Notes: generated from the letters alone by a model not told the origin. A DNA stretch of 64,000 bases from Durusdinium trenchii (GCA_963970005.1 CAXAMN010029083.1:103037-167036), one strand, 5' to 3'; positions 45,597-54,556 are shown, counted from the stretch's first letter. Translations and numbers: made by a program.

Positions 45597-46239
45597 GTCT
45601 CAAACATGTCAAACCCACATTTTGCTGTGTTGACCACCAACCCGTAACCCCAAGGGAGAGAACCGTTTTGCGGTGATGATGGTGATGGGATGTTTCCACT
45701 TGATGGGATTTGCTGACCTTTTGGATTTGTTATCATCAACTGCAGTTTCGTTGACAACTCATCATTTCACTGCAGAAAAAACGTCCTGTTCAGTCGCGGT
45801 TGGGAGGTACTCCATGCAGCTGGAAGAGCAGCTCCTACAGCAGGTGGGCGAGAGAATAGAAGGGAAGGGAAGGGAAGGAGGTCGGGAGAAACAAAGAGCA
45901 GGGTTTGGATGTGCATTTGTTTGGAGCATCCTGCAGGCCACAGGTGTACATAGCCTGGTAGATTGCTTATGGAGAGTCTATTTTGGAACATTGGAACGGG
46001 ATTAATTATCCGTTCCCCACATGTAAGTTGATGCCTTTGAAGGGAATGATGATGGGATATTTTGGAGATGTGTTTCCCTATGTTGTTCTCTTGATCACCC
46101 ACAGCAGTTGGTCAATTCGAGGAATGCGATATAGACATTCGGCGATGGATATGGAGACACCAAACCCACAGGACCACGTTGTAAAACCTTTTGAATAACA
46201 ATCAGTTGATGATCCTCGTTTTGCCACAAGCGATCCGCC

Positions 46240-46360
46240 ACAACATGGCGTTTTGGGTCGATGCGACGATGAGTGGACTCGGCGGATTGCCCAGGAGTTT
46301 GAGCTGGATGAGCAATGCCATCAGCAGATCATGCAGTTGCAACAGGCGTCATCCGGCACG
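46240..46360 (+). CDS. Candidate exon, Gln/Glu-rich coil
   Basis: The preferred frame reads CDDEWTRRIAQEFELDEQCH followed by QQIMQLQQ before GCGTCATCC, a GC donor. A competing frame is open (MAFWVDATMSGLGG). It lies about 200 bases from the viral insertion edge. Confidence 0.42.
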
Positions 46361-46554
46361 GTGGCCTTGGTGGCCTGAAGACGGCAGAGAGCACCACCCC
46401 TCTGGACTCGGCACCGCGAGCCATCGGTGTACCGAGAGGATTCCTCGAAGCCCTCATGAGGAGCTGATCCCTAAACCAGCAAGGTGGCGAAAAGCTCGCG
46501 GAAGCACTCGGAAGCTCCCTAAACCGTGACGTCCCCCTACAAAATACGATAAAA

Positions 46555-46576
46555 GGGGGGTTCTGGGGAGTGTTGG
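46555..46576 (+). repeat. Candidate left terminal inverted repeat
   Basis: GGGGGGTTCTGGGG followed by AGTGTTGG. Its first 15 bases match the complement of the right end at 14 positions. G-runs make chance similarity more likely, so confidence is moderate. Confidence 0.45.
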
Positions 46577-46641
46577 TTCATCAATCACCTCGTTGAATTG
46601 TCTTTGACGATTGCCTTTTGTTACTTTTTCTCCTGGAGTGG

Positions 46642-46959
46642 TTAGCACAAGTGGTTGTAGCGATGATTATGCTTGGACAAAAACTTGTTGCAAGCACCGC
46701 AGAAGACCGTTTTTCATTGCGTTGGTTTCTGGTGGAGTAGTTCTTCTGCTTCAACTTGTTCATATCGGTTTTGGTCATCACTTGGGCGTTCTTCTTTGTT
46801 TCCATCTTTGGGTTCTTCTTCCTTGACTTCTTCTTCATTAGTTTCTTTTGGTTTTGGTTGCTTCTCTTCGTTCTGTGTTCCCTCTTGCTCATCCACTTCG
46901 TTTTTGATTTCTTCCTTTGCTTCTTCGGTTTCTATGTCCTTCACGACGATTTCAGTCAT
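46642..46959 (-). pseudogene. Acidic protein with C-terminal zinc finger
   Basis: Starts MTEIVVKDIETEEAKEEI. Residues 1-81 are Glu/Lys/Pro-rich and probably disordered. An in-frame TGA at 46714-46716 interrupts it; the same frame then continues FCGACNKFLSKHNHRYNHLC and stops at 46642. The CxxC with spaced His and Cys looks like a single zinc finger. Small acidic proteins with one terminal zinc finger occur in this virus group; the role is unknown. It lies just downstream of the ATPase on the same strand. Confidence 0.6.
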
Positions 46960-47026
46960 ATATATGAATATAGATTTCTTTTAAAAAAATGTATATATTG
47001 AAGTCGTTAGTCGTTGAGTAGGATTA

Positions 47027-47788
47027 TCAATGTAACTTTGATAACGACAATCTGGGCATTGAGGTTCTTGTAGAGCATTTAGTCTTGTTTGACTGCATAA
47101 GGTCAACGTATAGGAAACCGTGCTTGTCGTCTGTTGCTATTCTATAGATTTTGTCCAATGTCTTTTTGTCATACAGACCGCTTAACTCATCCAATATTGT
47201 TTCCAAGTCTTTATGATTACGAAGTCTGAAGATAAACAGTTGTGTGGCGTTCTTTCTGACCATTGGTGATTTTTGTGTGTAGGACTGTGAAGTGATGAAG
47301 GTTGAGATATACCAATGCCTACCTTTAGTGAATAGTTTGACTAAGTCCTTGCTCTTTCTGACCGTTCGTTGTCCGCCCAGTCGTTCATGATGATACACAT
47401 GTTATAGAGGTGTTTGTATTCCTTCTCCTTCGTATACTTGATTACCCCTTTCTGTGTGTCTATGATGTTCTTACGGTCTTTCTCCTCAAAGTTGTCAAAA
47501 TAGATGGGGTCTTCGTCTGTGTGCTTAATATCCATTTCACGTTCAATGATGTTCAATGTATTTATTCACTACCGTCCAAGTGTCATCTATAAAGACGGCC
47601 GGGGAGAAAATGTAGATATTCTCAAAGCAGTCTTTGTAGATGTCCATTATCAGATTTGTCAGCGCTACTGTTTTGCACGTTCCTGATGGAGCGTTTAATA
47701 GAATTCTTGCGGGAAGCGGTGCCATATAACCATACTTTGATTGCTTACTGCTGTATTCCTTGTGCTTATAGGGTTTTATATTTATCAT
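47027..47788 (-). pseudogene. FtsK/HerA-family (A32-like) genome-packaging ATPase
   Basis: Three overlapping reverse frames (47788-47543, 47556-47341, 47398-47027) form one ATPase of about 250 residues, the usual length. The first has Walker A as LLNAPSGTCKTVALTNL, then YIFSPAVFIDDTW. The second has the Walker B region as MCIIMNDWADNE. The third has a sensor-like FITSQSYTQKSP, then RKNATQLFIFRLRNHKDLET and SGLYDKKTLDKIY. Two frameshifts join them, and another garbles the end. The Walker A glycine is Cys and the Walker B acid pair reads ND, so the enzyme is dead. The family pumps viral DNA into capsids. Confidence 0.85.
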
Positions 47789-48104
47789 TGAAAGATATTA
47801 AACATTGAACATATTTTGTTTATATTCTTATTGAAGGAAACCGTTTCGGATTCAGTCGCTTCAATCCGCATAAGCCGTTAATTAGTTTGGTTTCGTTGCC
47901 TCTCCTTTTTAGACAACCCCCGCGGTCTTGAGAACGTGATGATGACTATGCTGTGCGAATTGATCTTTTGATGTGTTCCCCAGCACTAATTAGACAATAT
48001 ATACATCAATCATATTGTCTAATTCTATCTAAAATGTAATATAGATGCCTCATACATGAAGATGAATATAATATATGAAGATTAATAAAAAAAACATACC
48101 GTAA
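47789..48104. promoter_or_regulatory. Divergent intergenic region with 13-base hairpin
   Basis: It separates the reverse-strand ATPase from the forward-strand zinc-ribbon gene, so it should hold both promoters. AATTAGACAATAT (47988-48000) pairs exactly with ATATTGTCTAATT (48012-48024) around an 11-base loop. The hairpin could be a terminator, an origin-like element or a regulator site; which is not known. Confidence 0.55.
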
Positions 48105-48476
48105 GAATTTGAACTGTCCGATGAAGAACCAACAACAATAAAACTGAATGAAGAACAGAAACTAAAAAGCAAATTAATCACCTATGACTGTCCTTTATGC
48201 CATGGAAAACTACAATTCAGAAACGAAAGTCAAATCAACCCTAAAGGGATAAAGTGTAGTTGTAATCCGTGTAGTTTCAAAATCAGCAAGAGTGATAAGA
48301 CTATGAGCGTCAGTAGGGTCGACAACGGAGACATCAAACTAGACACTGAAGCACATAGCATTTCCTTTTCGTGGAACAGACAAGTTACGCCAGAAGACAA
48401 GGACAAAGGACGCACTAACCGAATGACAAGCGATGTAATGAACACACCAAGAAGTGGCAAAAGAAAGTATCAATAG
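48105..48476 (+). pseudogene. Zinc-ribbon protein of the viral element
   Basis: An open frame of 123 codons begins EFELSDEEPTTIKLNEEQ directly after an in-frame TAA and has no early Met, so the start is lost. Four cysteines form a ribbon: YDCPLCHGKL, a gap of about 17 residues, then KCSCNPCSF. A polar tail ends PRSGKRKYQ and a TAG. It could be a small transcription factor or DNA-binding protein; Cys4 ribbons like this are common in large and small DNA viruses. Confidence 0.65.
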
Positions 48477-48547
48477 GTGATATGGGCCGATACACTAAAA
48501 AAAAAAACTATTTAAATAAACAAATATATAGTTTATTATATATAGTC

Positions 48548-48759
48548 ATGACGGATGTTGAAGATGAAGTTAATAAAATGGATGAACTGATAAAGAAACT
48601 GAATAGATGCAATATCAACGTTAAATTAATACTAGAAATGTTAAAGAAGATGAATGAGAAGAAGGAAAGCAAAGAAACCACCGATTACAAAAAGTCAATG
48701 TCCAAAAGAATACAGCAACCGAAGGAGACCACCATACAATACTATAAGAGTGATTATGA
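48548..48759 (+). CDS. Small coiled-coil protein of the viral element, cut by the hAT insertion
   Basis: Starts MTDVEDEVNKMDELIKKLNR. It is strongly heptad-like for the first 45 residues, then Lys/Gln-rich, and reaches SDY where the hAT begins. An upstream in-frame ATG at 48482 is possible, but the AT-rich run between the two makes 48548 the better start. Past the transposon and one TTATGA copy, the same frame continues without a stop into the methyltransferase start. Confidence 0.55.
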
Positions 48760-49002
48760 CATGGCTGTTTCGGTTCGGTTCGGTCCGGTTCACGCATGTG
48801 CTGACATGTATTGGGATCGGTTCGGTTTCGGGTCGGTTCGTTTGATGTTTTCAACGGTGGCGGAGACACATATTTAGAAAACAAACTTTGCGGACCTTGG
48901 GAACGTGTCTTTTCTGTAATGTCATTTCTTTGTTTGAATCGTAGTTTCGGGCACAAGCTAGCCGGTTGAGTCCCTGGCTGGATTTTCGGCATCCTGCCAT
49001 GA

Positions 49003-49431
49003 GTGAAAGTTGTTGTCCAGTCACATGGCCAGTCCGAGACGTATTGCGTAGATGTGCCGCTGGAGAGCAAATGGCAAAGCATCATGGAAGGCTTCGCTTC
49101 CCACAGCGGCTTGCCATTGGATGGGCTGACTTTTTGGGTGGGAGATGAGAAGGTGTGTTGTGAAGACCGCTTGAGCGGTTGCACCAACGGCGCCTGTGGG
49201 ATGGTGGTGGTGTCAGCCGACACCCAGTTCTCAGCTGATCTCAATGCTCTTGGGGATGCATTGAGGAAGCGGGCAGAGAATGAACATGGCAGTGCAAATA
49301 GCTTTTTTGAAGCAGTGTGCCCCGAAGACCAGATCATGACTTTGGAGATTTTCACGAGGCCAGAGTGTAAATCGTTTGGGCATCAATTTCCTTGGTGGGG
49401 GACAACTTGGAGCCAACTTTTTAGGACTTGA
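49003..49431 (+). CDS. Ubiquitin/SUMO-like domain protein inside the hAT element
   Basis: The open frame reads VKVVVQSHGQSETYCVDVPL, then KWQSIMEGFASHSGLPLDGL and TFWVGDEKV. This is a beta-grasp pattern: strand, strand ending in VPL, helix, then a strand with GDEKV. The closest look is SUMO or Rad60-type SLD folds. A later Ala/Arg-rich helix (NALGDALRKRAENEHGS) follows. The first codon is GTG, so an upstream exon or a different start (ATG at 49000) is possible. It may be a captured host exon or an N-terminal transposase domain. Confidence 0.45.
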   Translation: MKVVVQSHGQSETYCVDVPLESKWQSIMEGFASHSGLPLDGLTFWVGDEKVCCEDRLSGCTNGACGMVVVSADTQFSADLNALGDALRKRAENEHGSANSFFEAVCPEDQIMTLEIFTRPECKSFGHQFPWWGTTWSQLFRT

Positions 49432-49490
49432 AAAGTTTTTGTTGACCATGTGTTGGTTTCCGCAGCAGCCGGCTTTGTCAGGAGGCTAAA

Positions 49491-49748
49491 ATGTCGGAGC
49501 TGGGTGTTCGTGCTTGGAGCCTCTTGGTACCCCCAGGATCTGGCATGGTGGCCGAGATTTGGGATCGTTTGGTCTCTGTCCATCTCGAACTGCTCTCCGA
49601 TGTGGAATTGAGAGAGCATGGGCGCCTAGATGTGGTAGTTTTGGACAAGTTGCCTCAGGGGTGCCTGGTTAAAGCTTTGTCTGAACCTTTTCAGGCCGGG
49701 TGGCAGGCTTTTTGCGTCAGCATGGGTATCCAATTATCGCTGCCATAG
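49491..49748 (+). CDS. Open frame in hAT element, unrecognised
   Basis: Reads MSELGVRAWSLLVPPGSGMV, later LDVVVLDKLPQGCLVKAL and a stop at 49748. It starts 17 bases after a CCGCAG acceptor-like site. It may be the middle of the transposase gene. No motif is recognised. Confidence 0.35.
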   Translation: MSELGVRAWSLLVPPGSGMVAEIWDRLVSVHLELLSDVELREHGRLDVVVLDKLPQGCLVKALSEPFQAGWQAFCVSMGIQLSLP

Positions 49749-50091
49749 ATTTACTTTCATCACTTTGAGCAGCAGGTAGGCCACATGCAAAGGGGATCCT
49801 CGTTGTTAGGTGGAAAGGCACGTGCGGAAAGGCGAGGGGAAAAGAAACTTTTCGGGCCTCGGAAAAAATTGGGGGGGGCTTGCGAATGATGAGAGCAGCT
49901 CTTACCCTACATGGCAGGTGTCTCCTGAGTCGTGCGCGCAGGAGGTTGAGGCCAAAGGCCACACGGGCTTCAGTCGGCTGGAGGACGCGCCTTGGCGGTT
50001 CGGCAGTGTGGAGTGGTGACCGCCAAAGAGGCACAGTCCGTGGCTGAGCTCGAGGCTGACAAGTTCGCAGAGGATTCGCGGGCAAGCAAGA

Positions 50092-50657
50092 TTGCCGAGG
50101 AGCAAATCGGGGAGCGCCCCCAAACCTCCAAGAAAACATTTGGACCCTTGTTTTCGGTTTCTGCGCTTTCTCGCGAGGGAAGAGAAAGAATCGACTCGGC
50201 AAGGGATCTGTGAGGAAGCCTATGCTCTCGCTAAGAAGCACGTCTCAGCCAGGCCTTTGCACGGACACGAGAAACAAACCAGCCTGGAAGTGGCTTCTGG
50301 TGAGCCCATGCGGAAGTTTTTAGATGCCTTGCATGGAGAAGATGCGGCCCCGCTGCTTGAAGAATACAGCAGCCTGCAAGAGATAAAAAAGGCTGTGACA
50401 TGCCAGGTTCACGGTTATGCTTCAGAGGTCCAGCTAACAGATGCTGACCCATTGCAATATTGGCGCCAGCACAGTGGGAAGTTCAACTTCCTCGCTCCAT
50501 TGGCGCGGCGTTGTTTGTCCATCCCAGCAAGCACTCGCGATGTGGAGAGATTGTTTTCGTTGATCAAACGGCTCCTAAGGACGAGCGGTCAAGCGTGGGC
50601 ATCAATGTTTATGCCACTGTGGGGTTCAACCTCAAAGCTCTAGAGATGTTTCCGTAA
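50092..50657 (+). pseudogene. hAT transposase, C-terminal dimerisation domain
   Basis: The frame 50092-50643 contains CEEAYALAKKHV, then QYWRQHSGKFNFLAPLARRC and LSIPASTRDVERLFSL. Asp-Pro..Trp, the Leu-Ala-Arg-Arg block and SxERLFS are hallmarks of the hAT dimerisation region. Near 50575 the reading shifts by one base into KDERSSVGINVYATVGFNLK and ends at a TAA at 50655-50657. The catalytic DDE residues should lie upstream but cannot be placed with confidence; another upstream frame (EADKFAEDSRASKIAEEQ) suggests more frameshifts or an intron. Confidence 0.72.
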
Positions 50658-51047
50658 GACTCCAGGGGCGCCGTGAGTCGCAAAAAGACGCCACGTGCGA
50701 AGGCTATGCGATTGCTCTTGTGACCACAGACTTGTGGCAAGGGCCAGGGCCATGACCATCGATTCGGATGTTTTTCCTTTAGCTCCTTATCCCACAAGCG
50801 AGGCGCTTGTGGAAAAAACTTTTCAGGCCCCGAAATTTGTTTTTCCGCATTCGGGGGTTCGGTTCAGTTGCGGTACGGTGCCTACGTGAATGCTTCGGTT
50901 CGGTATTGTGCGTACCCTGACAGTTCGGTATCGGTTGTCTTCGCTTCGGTTCGGTTCCGCGGAAAAATATTGTTGAAACGGCCATGTTATGATGGGAACA
51001 CGGAAACATACTCATATGTTTATATTTTCTATGATAACATATTATTT

Positions 51048-51620
51048 ATGAAATTATTAGAACGATTTAGTGGCACTGGTAGTGTCGGTCGTGTTGCCCG
51101 TGAATTTGGTTTTAGTGTCATATCCTTATTTTTGAAGAACGCTAACATCAACGAAGATATCGTACAATGGGACTATAAGAAGTATGACACAGACTTTGAT
51201 GTTGTTTGGGCATCCCCTCCTTGCACGGAATATAGCAGAGCAAAAACCACGGGAATTAGAAAGATAGATTATGCGAACAACATTGTTAAGAAAGCTATTG
51301 AAATCATAGATTATTTTCAACCGAGAGTATTCTTCATAGAAAGTCTGCAGACGGGACTTTTGAAGGAACAGGACTTTATGAAAGATTTTGATTACTATGA
51401 TTCGATTATTGTAAGTATGGTTTTGAATATAAAAAGCGAACCAGAATATGGACTAATCTAAAGAGTTGGAAGCCCAGACCCTTATGTAAAAAGGATTGTA
51501 ATAGCACAAATAGGAAACAGACACAAAGAGACCGCACAGAGACTACCGTGTAAAGGCAGATGGGAGGAACAAAGGAAGAAAACACAAGACGAACTATATA
51601 GGATACCCGAAGAACTATAA
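51048..51620 (+). pseudogene. C5-cytosine DNA methyltransferase of the viral element
   Basis: Starts MKLLERFSGTGSVGRVAREF (motif I, FSGTGS). Motif IV is VWASPPCTEYSRA with the catalytic Cys present. The motif VI region reads FFIESLQTGLLK, so the usual ENP is ESL. Frame 1 ends at 51461. A shifted frame continues YGFEYKKRTRIWTNLKSW, and a third gives IGNRHKETAQRLPCKGRW to a TAA at 51620. That is two frameshifts in 190 codons. The family methylates DNA, often protecting viral genomes or marking self. Confidence 0.8.
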
Positions 51621-51690
51621 TTTACGATTTAATATCAAACATGAGTTAAGGTTAATGAGTCAATGAACCTTAACGAACCTTTGAACTTGT

Positions 51691-52616
51691 TCAAACCTTT
51701 AGTATCTCGTGGCGAAGGAAGGGTTTAGTCAGCCCTTCCAGTTTGAAGGTTCTGTTTCCCGTCGTGTCGTATTCTATCTTCCTGACTTTGTAGTTTTCTG
51801 TAGACCATTTGCTGGTCGTATCTTTCCTATCCGTGTAGTTGCCTCTTCCCTTGGTAAAGATTTTGACTGTATCCTTCTTTTTTATCTCAACATACTTCTT
51901 CGTGTTCTTTTCTCTTCTTGTCAGATTTACTTTTGCATCCATGTGGTTCTTGTCATCGTGTGCTTGGTGGATGAGTGTTTGCTACCGCTATATTTTTTCA
52001 AGACGTGTGGAAACATACTTGTCCATCCTGCCTTATTAAACTTCACCCTGTCATAAACCATATTTTTTAAGGTTCTGATAAACCGTTCAACAACGTTGGC
52101 GTGTGTTAGGCTGATTATGTGATTGATGCCTTCAGCGTTAAAGAATTCTTTAACAACGCTCTTGAAAGTACCGTCATCATCGGAATATATTGACATACAA
52201 TAACCCATCTTCTTAAAAGTCTCTTTTAATGCTTTCAATACACTCACCCCATCTTTGTTTCTCATTGGAACGGCATTCCCGAATTTATTGAAAATATCAA
52301 TGACAACTAATGCATACCTTGGTTCATCATTTTTAGTGGAATTTTTGCTTCAGGTTCTTTGGTTAAAGGCACCATGTCCAATTATATCCATTTGGTATTC
52401 GAATTGGGCAAACGGAGCGGTGTAGGAATTATACTATCTACACTTTCTAATCTGTTTGTTCGGTTGTTTTGCCATAAATTGGTTTACATCTACTGTATTG
52501 ATTGATGGGTCTTTCTCTTTTGTTTTCTTAAGTGTTTCCTGAACAGACCCGAAACCTTTATTGAGATAATAATAAACATTACTTGTAATATCATGTTTTG
52601 TTAATCATTTTGCCAT
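51691..52616 (-). pseudogene. Retroviral-type (rve/DDE) integrase of the viral element
   Basis: Reading from an ATG at 52616, a TGA follows at codon 4. Then NVYYYLNKGFGSVQETLKK and a helical N-terminal part follow to MDII. The core shows YALVVIDIFNKFGNAVP (first Asp), then CMSIYSDDDGTFKSVVKE (second Asp), and THANVVERFIRTLKN, which holds the Glu. The C-terminal SH3-like part (DTVKIFTKGRGNYTDRK) ends FLRHEILKV at 51691. There are several frameshifts: near 52335, near 52380, and between the 52265-51927 and 51942-51691 frames. The length of about 308 codons is normal. The enzyme inserts element DNA. Confidence 0.85.
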
Positions 52617-52662
52617 ATTATATTTTTTGAAACACAGTTTAAAAAATAAAAGATAAATAAGG

Positions 52663-53401
52663 ATGAATAGGTATGAAAACGGTAAAATGTATAAAATCAC
52701 TGACATTGGATACAACAAGTGTTAAATTGGAAGCACTTGCGAATGTTTATGTCAAAGAATGGCAAGGCCGCAAGGCATAGGGAAAAGTATGCGCATTATT
52801 TGAAAACAGGGAAGAAGCATACAAATGTTGTTGTTTTCTGTTTGATGAATCATGCATTCGGCATTGACAATTGTAAGATTGAACTGATTGAAAACTACCC
52901 TGCTGAAACGAAAGCAATGCTTCAAAAACAAGAAGGACACTACATTAGTCACTACATCAATAATGCTGACTGTCCTAATAAGAAGGTTGAGGGAAGAACA
53001 CGTAAAAAATACCAAGAAGACAACAGAGAAAAAATAAGTGTGAAGGGGAAATAATTGTATGAACACAACAAAGAATAATGTGCTGAGAAAAGAATAAAAA
53101 TATAACTCTTTAATGAAAAGGTCAATGAACAATCAAGAAAGAATTATTACAAACACCAAACTGAAATCAATGAGAAGCGACGAGAACAATACAATGAAAA
53201 CACAAAGTAAATGATAGGAGATGAGAACTATATATCAACAACAAAGATGAGTTAAATGAAAAAAGAAAAGAACAGATTGATTGTGAATGTGGTTCAGTGA
53301 TAAGAAAGGCAGATATGAGCAAACACCTGAAAACTAAAGAACACCATAACCACACCATAACTATACCCCATAAAACTTTACAGCCTATAAGTATAGCCTA
53401 A
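52663..53401 (+). pseudogene. GIY-YIG family endonuclease of the viral element
   Basis: Starts MNRYENGKMYKITDIGYNKC. A TAA at 52723-52725 falls exactly where the Tyr of the second half-motif (YIGS) should be; IGSTC follows. A shifted frame gives KIELIENYPAETKAMLQKQE and GHYIS, then RKKYQEDNREK repeats. The end reads CECGSVIRKADMSKHLKT, a CxC/HxxxK mini zinc motif, and stops at 53399-53401. Such nucleases with charged linker repeats and this terminal motif are known from Polinton-like viruses and related elements. It is divergent from the integrase, with 46 bases between starts. Confidence 0.8.
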
Positions 53402-53495
53402 CTACAACCCGTCAACCCAGACCTAGAAATAAAACACAACGACCTAAACAGCTATCCACCTCATCTTGAAACCATTTGTCCCAGAAAAGTTAGAA

Positions 53496-53518
53496 CCCCA
53501 AAAACCCCAGACCCCCCC
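53496..53518 (-). repeat. Candidate right terminal inverted repeat
   Basis: CCCCAAAAACCCCAG followed by ACCCCCCC, the counterpart of the left end. The host-like sequence resumes after it, with an A-rich stretch at 53560. Confidence 0.45.
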
Positions 53519-53519
53519 A

Positions 53520-54440
53520 CACATAAAGCATCAACAGGAAGGAAAACACATTGAACATCAACCAAAAAAAAATAGCAAGCAACACACCGACAAATCCTCC
53601 CATGTTTCCCCCTCTCGTCCTGCGGCGTTCCAGGCCGCGTTCCAGCAGAAGTCACAACTGGAACATCAGGCATGAAGAGTGAAGAGTTGAAGAGAGGGAA
53701 GCTGATCGTATTAGGCTTGTTTTCTTCAACACATCGTAAAATTCTTGCTCTTTGATTGATTTAGTTGATCGCAGTATGAAGAAGATGAAACTTTTGTATA
53801 GTTACTATGTTCTTATACCAGAACAAAAGGGGCTCTTAAAGGCCCCAACCAAACGAACACACTCTTTGGGGAGTGAAGACTCTCTTGCCAGGTCTGCCAG
53901 GACTCTCTTGCTTTCCTCCCAGACCGTTACTCGCGAGTGGTCGCGAAGACTCGCGCCGAGACGACTCGCGAGGCCAGTTCGCTGATTATGGAGTACAAGC
54001 AGCGAAGCATGCAAGAGGTGCAGTGCAATCGATCAGTTCCGGGAGCGTGGAGTTCAGTACCGGTCCCAGTCACCGGTAGGACAATGAGAAACCTGTGTTA
54101 CTGGCGGTGAAATCCAGAAGGAACCAGGTTTTGCAAGGCTGGAACAGCATGAAACAACATGAAACAACAGAAACTGGGTGATTCACTATGAACTGGTCAA
54201 CAACCTCAGAGTCATCACTCACAACCCATAGTGAAAGGATCGGGAGTGCGATTGCTCAACAGCTTTGCCATTCCAAAGGTGAAATGCCATGCTGTCCAAG
54301 TTCCGGCCAAGACTGGATGAACATGGATGAACCAAAACCATCAACCACCAACCCCCATGCCCATGTTTGCAAAGCCTCAGACAAATGACTCCTCAGACCA
54401 CCGGTAGAATTGTGGTTGCTTCTTGGATGCCCCCACGCGG
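53520..54440. other. No gene recognised
   Basis: Returns to host-type composition. Direct short repeat GACTCTCTTGCCAGGTCTGC / CAGGACTCTCTTGC near 53878-53911, and several CTCGCGA words near 53930-53980. Confidence 0.3.
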
Positions 54441-54444
54441 CGCC

Positions 54445-54512
54445 AGCAAATGCAACAGCGGCTTTACGAGCAAAAGCTGCGACAACATCAGATGCGTTGG
54501 GTGCCCTGGTGA
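54445..54512 (+). CDS. Candidate exon, Gln-rich coil
   Basis: After GCGGCGCC, one frame reads QQMQQRLYEQKLRQHQMRWV before GTGAGGGTG, a GT donor. A strongly helical, Gln/Arg/Leu pattern. Another frame is open through the same bases. Confidence 0.4.
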
Positions 54513-54556
54513 GGGTGCTCGAGCGGGACGAGCGGAAGAGAACCGATGGGTCCGAC

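Larger units (their letters stand above)
48760..50986. mobile_element. hAT-superfamily DNA transposon nested in the viral element
   Basis: Ends CATGGCTGTTTC (48760-48771) and GAAACGGCCATG (50975-50986) are inverted repeats with one mismatch in 12. TTATGA flanks both ends flush (48754-48759 and 50987-50992) as a target duplication; hAT elements usually make 8 bp, so 6 is slightly short. Both subterminal regions are crowded with CGGTTCGGT repeats (48770-48845 and 50865-50965), which could be transposase-binding sites. GC-richer than the viral DNA around it. The internal transposase carries a hAT C-terminal domain. Confidence 0.82.
46555..53518. mobile_element. Decayed Polinton-like virus / virophage-like insertion (with nested hAT)
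   Basis: An AT-rich island about 7.0 kb long (4.7 kb without the hAT) in host DNA of higher GC. Its genes form a set typical of Polinton-like viruses and virophages: packaging ATPase, retroviral-type integrase, GIY-YIG nuclease, zinc-finger and zinc-ribbon proteins, and a cytosine methyltransferase. G-rich inverted ends, core GGGGGGNTCTGGGG, lie at 46555-46576 and 53496-53518. No clear target duplication is seen next to them. Major and minor capsid, protease and polymerase genes are absent, so this is a deleted, non-autonomous or fossil copy. Most genes carry frameshifts or stops. Confidence 0.85.

Noticed and set aside
46581-46892. 103-codon Lys/Arg-rich reverse frame overlapping the acidic zinc-finger gene
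   Set aside because: It is a frame shadow of the acidic gene; the zinc-finger end lies in the other frame.
48621-49355. 244-codon reverse frame
   Set aside because: Crosses the hAT boundary and runs antisense to the coiled-coil and ubiquitin-like frames; composition is that of a shadow.
46600-53500. Major capsid, minor capsid, protease and DNA polymerase genes in the viral element
   Set aside because: Looked for in all frames between the recognised genes; the remaining intergenic stretches are too short and nothing matches.
53466-53675. 69-codon forward frame at the right edge of the viral element
   Set aside because: Gln/Lys/His/Pro-rich with A-run composition, crosses the candidate terminal repeat into host DNA, and has no motif.
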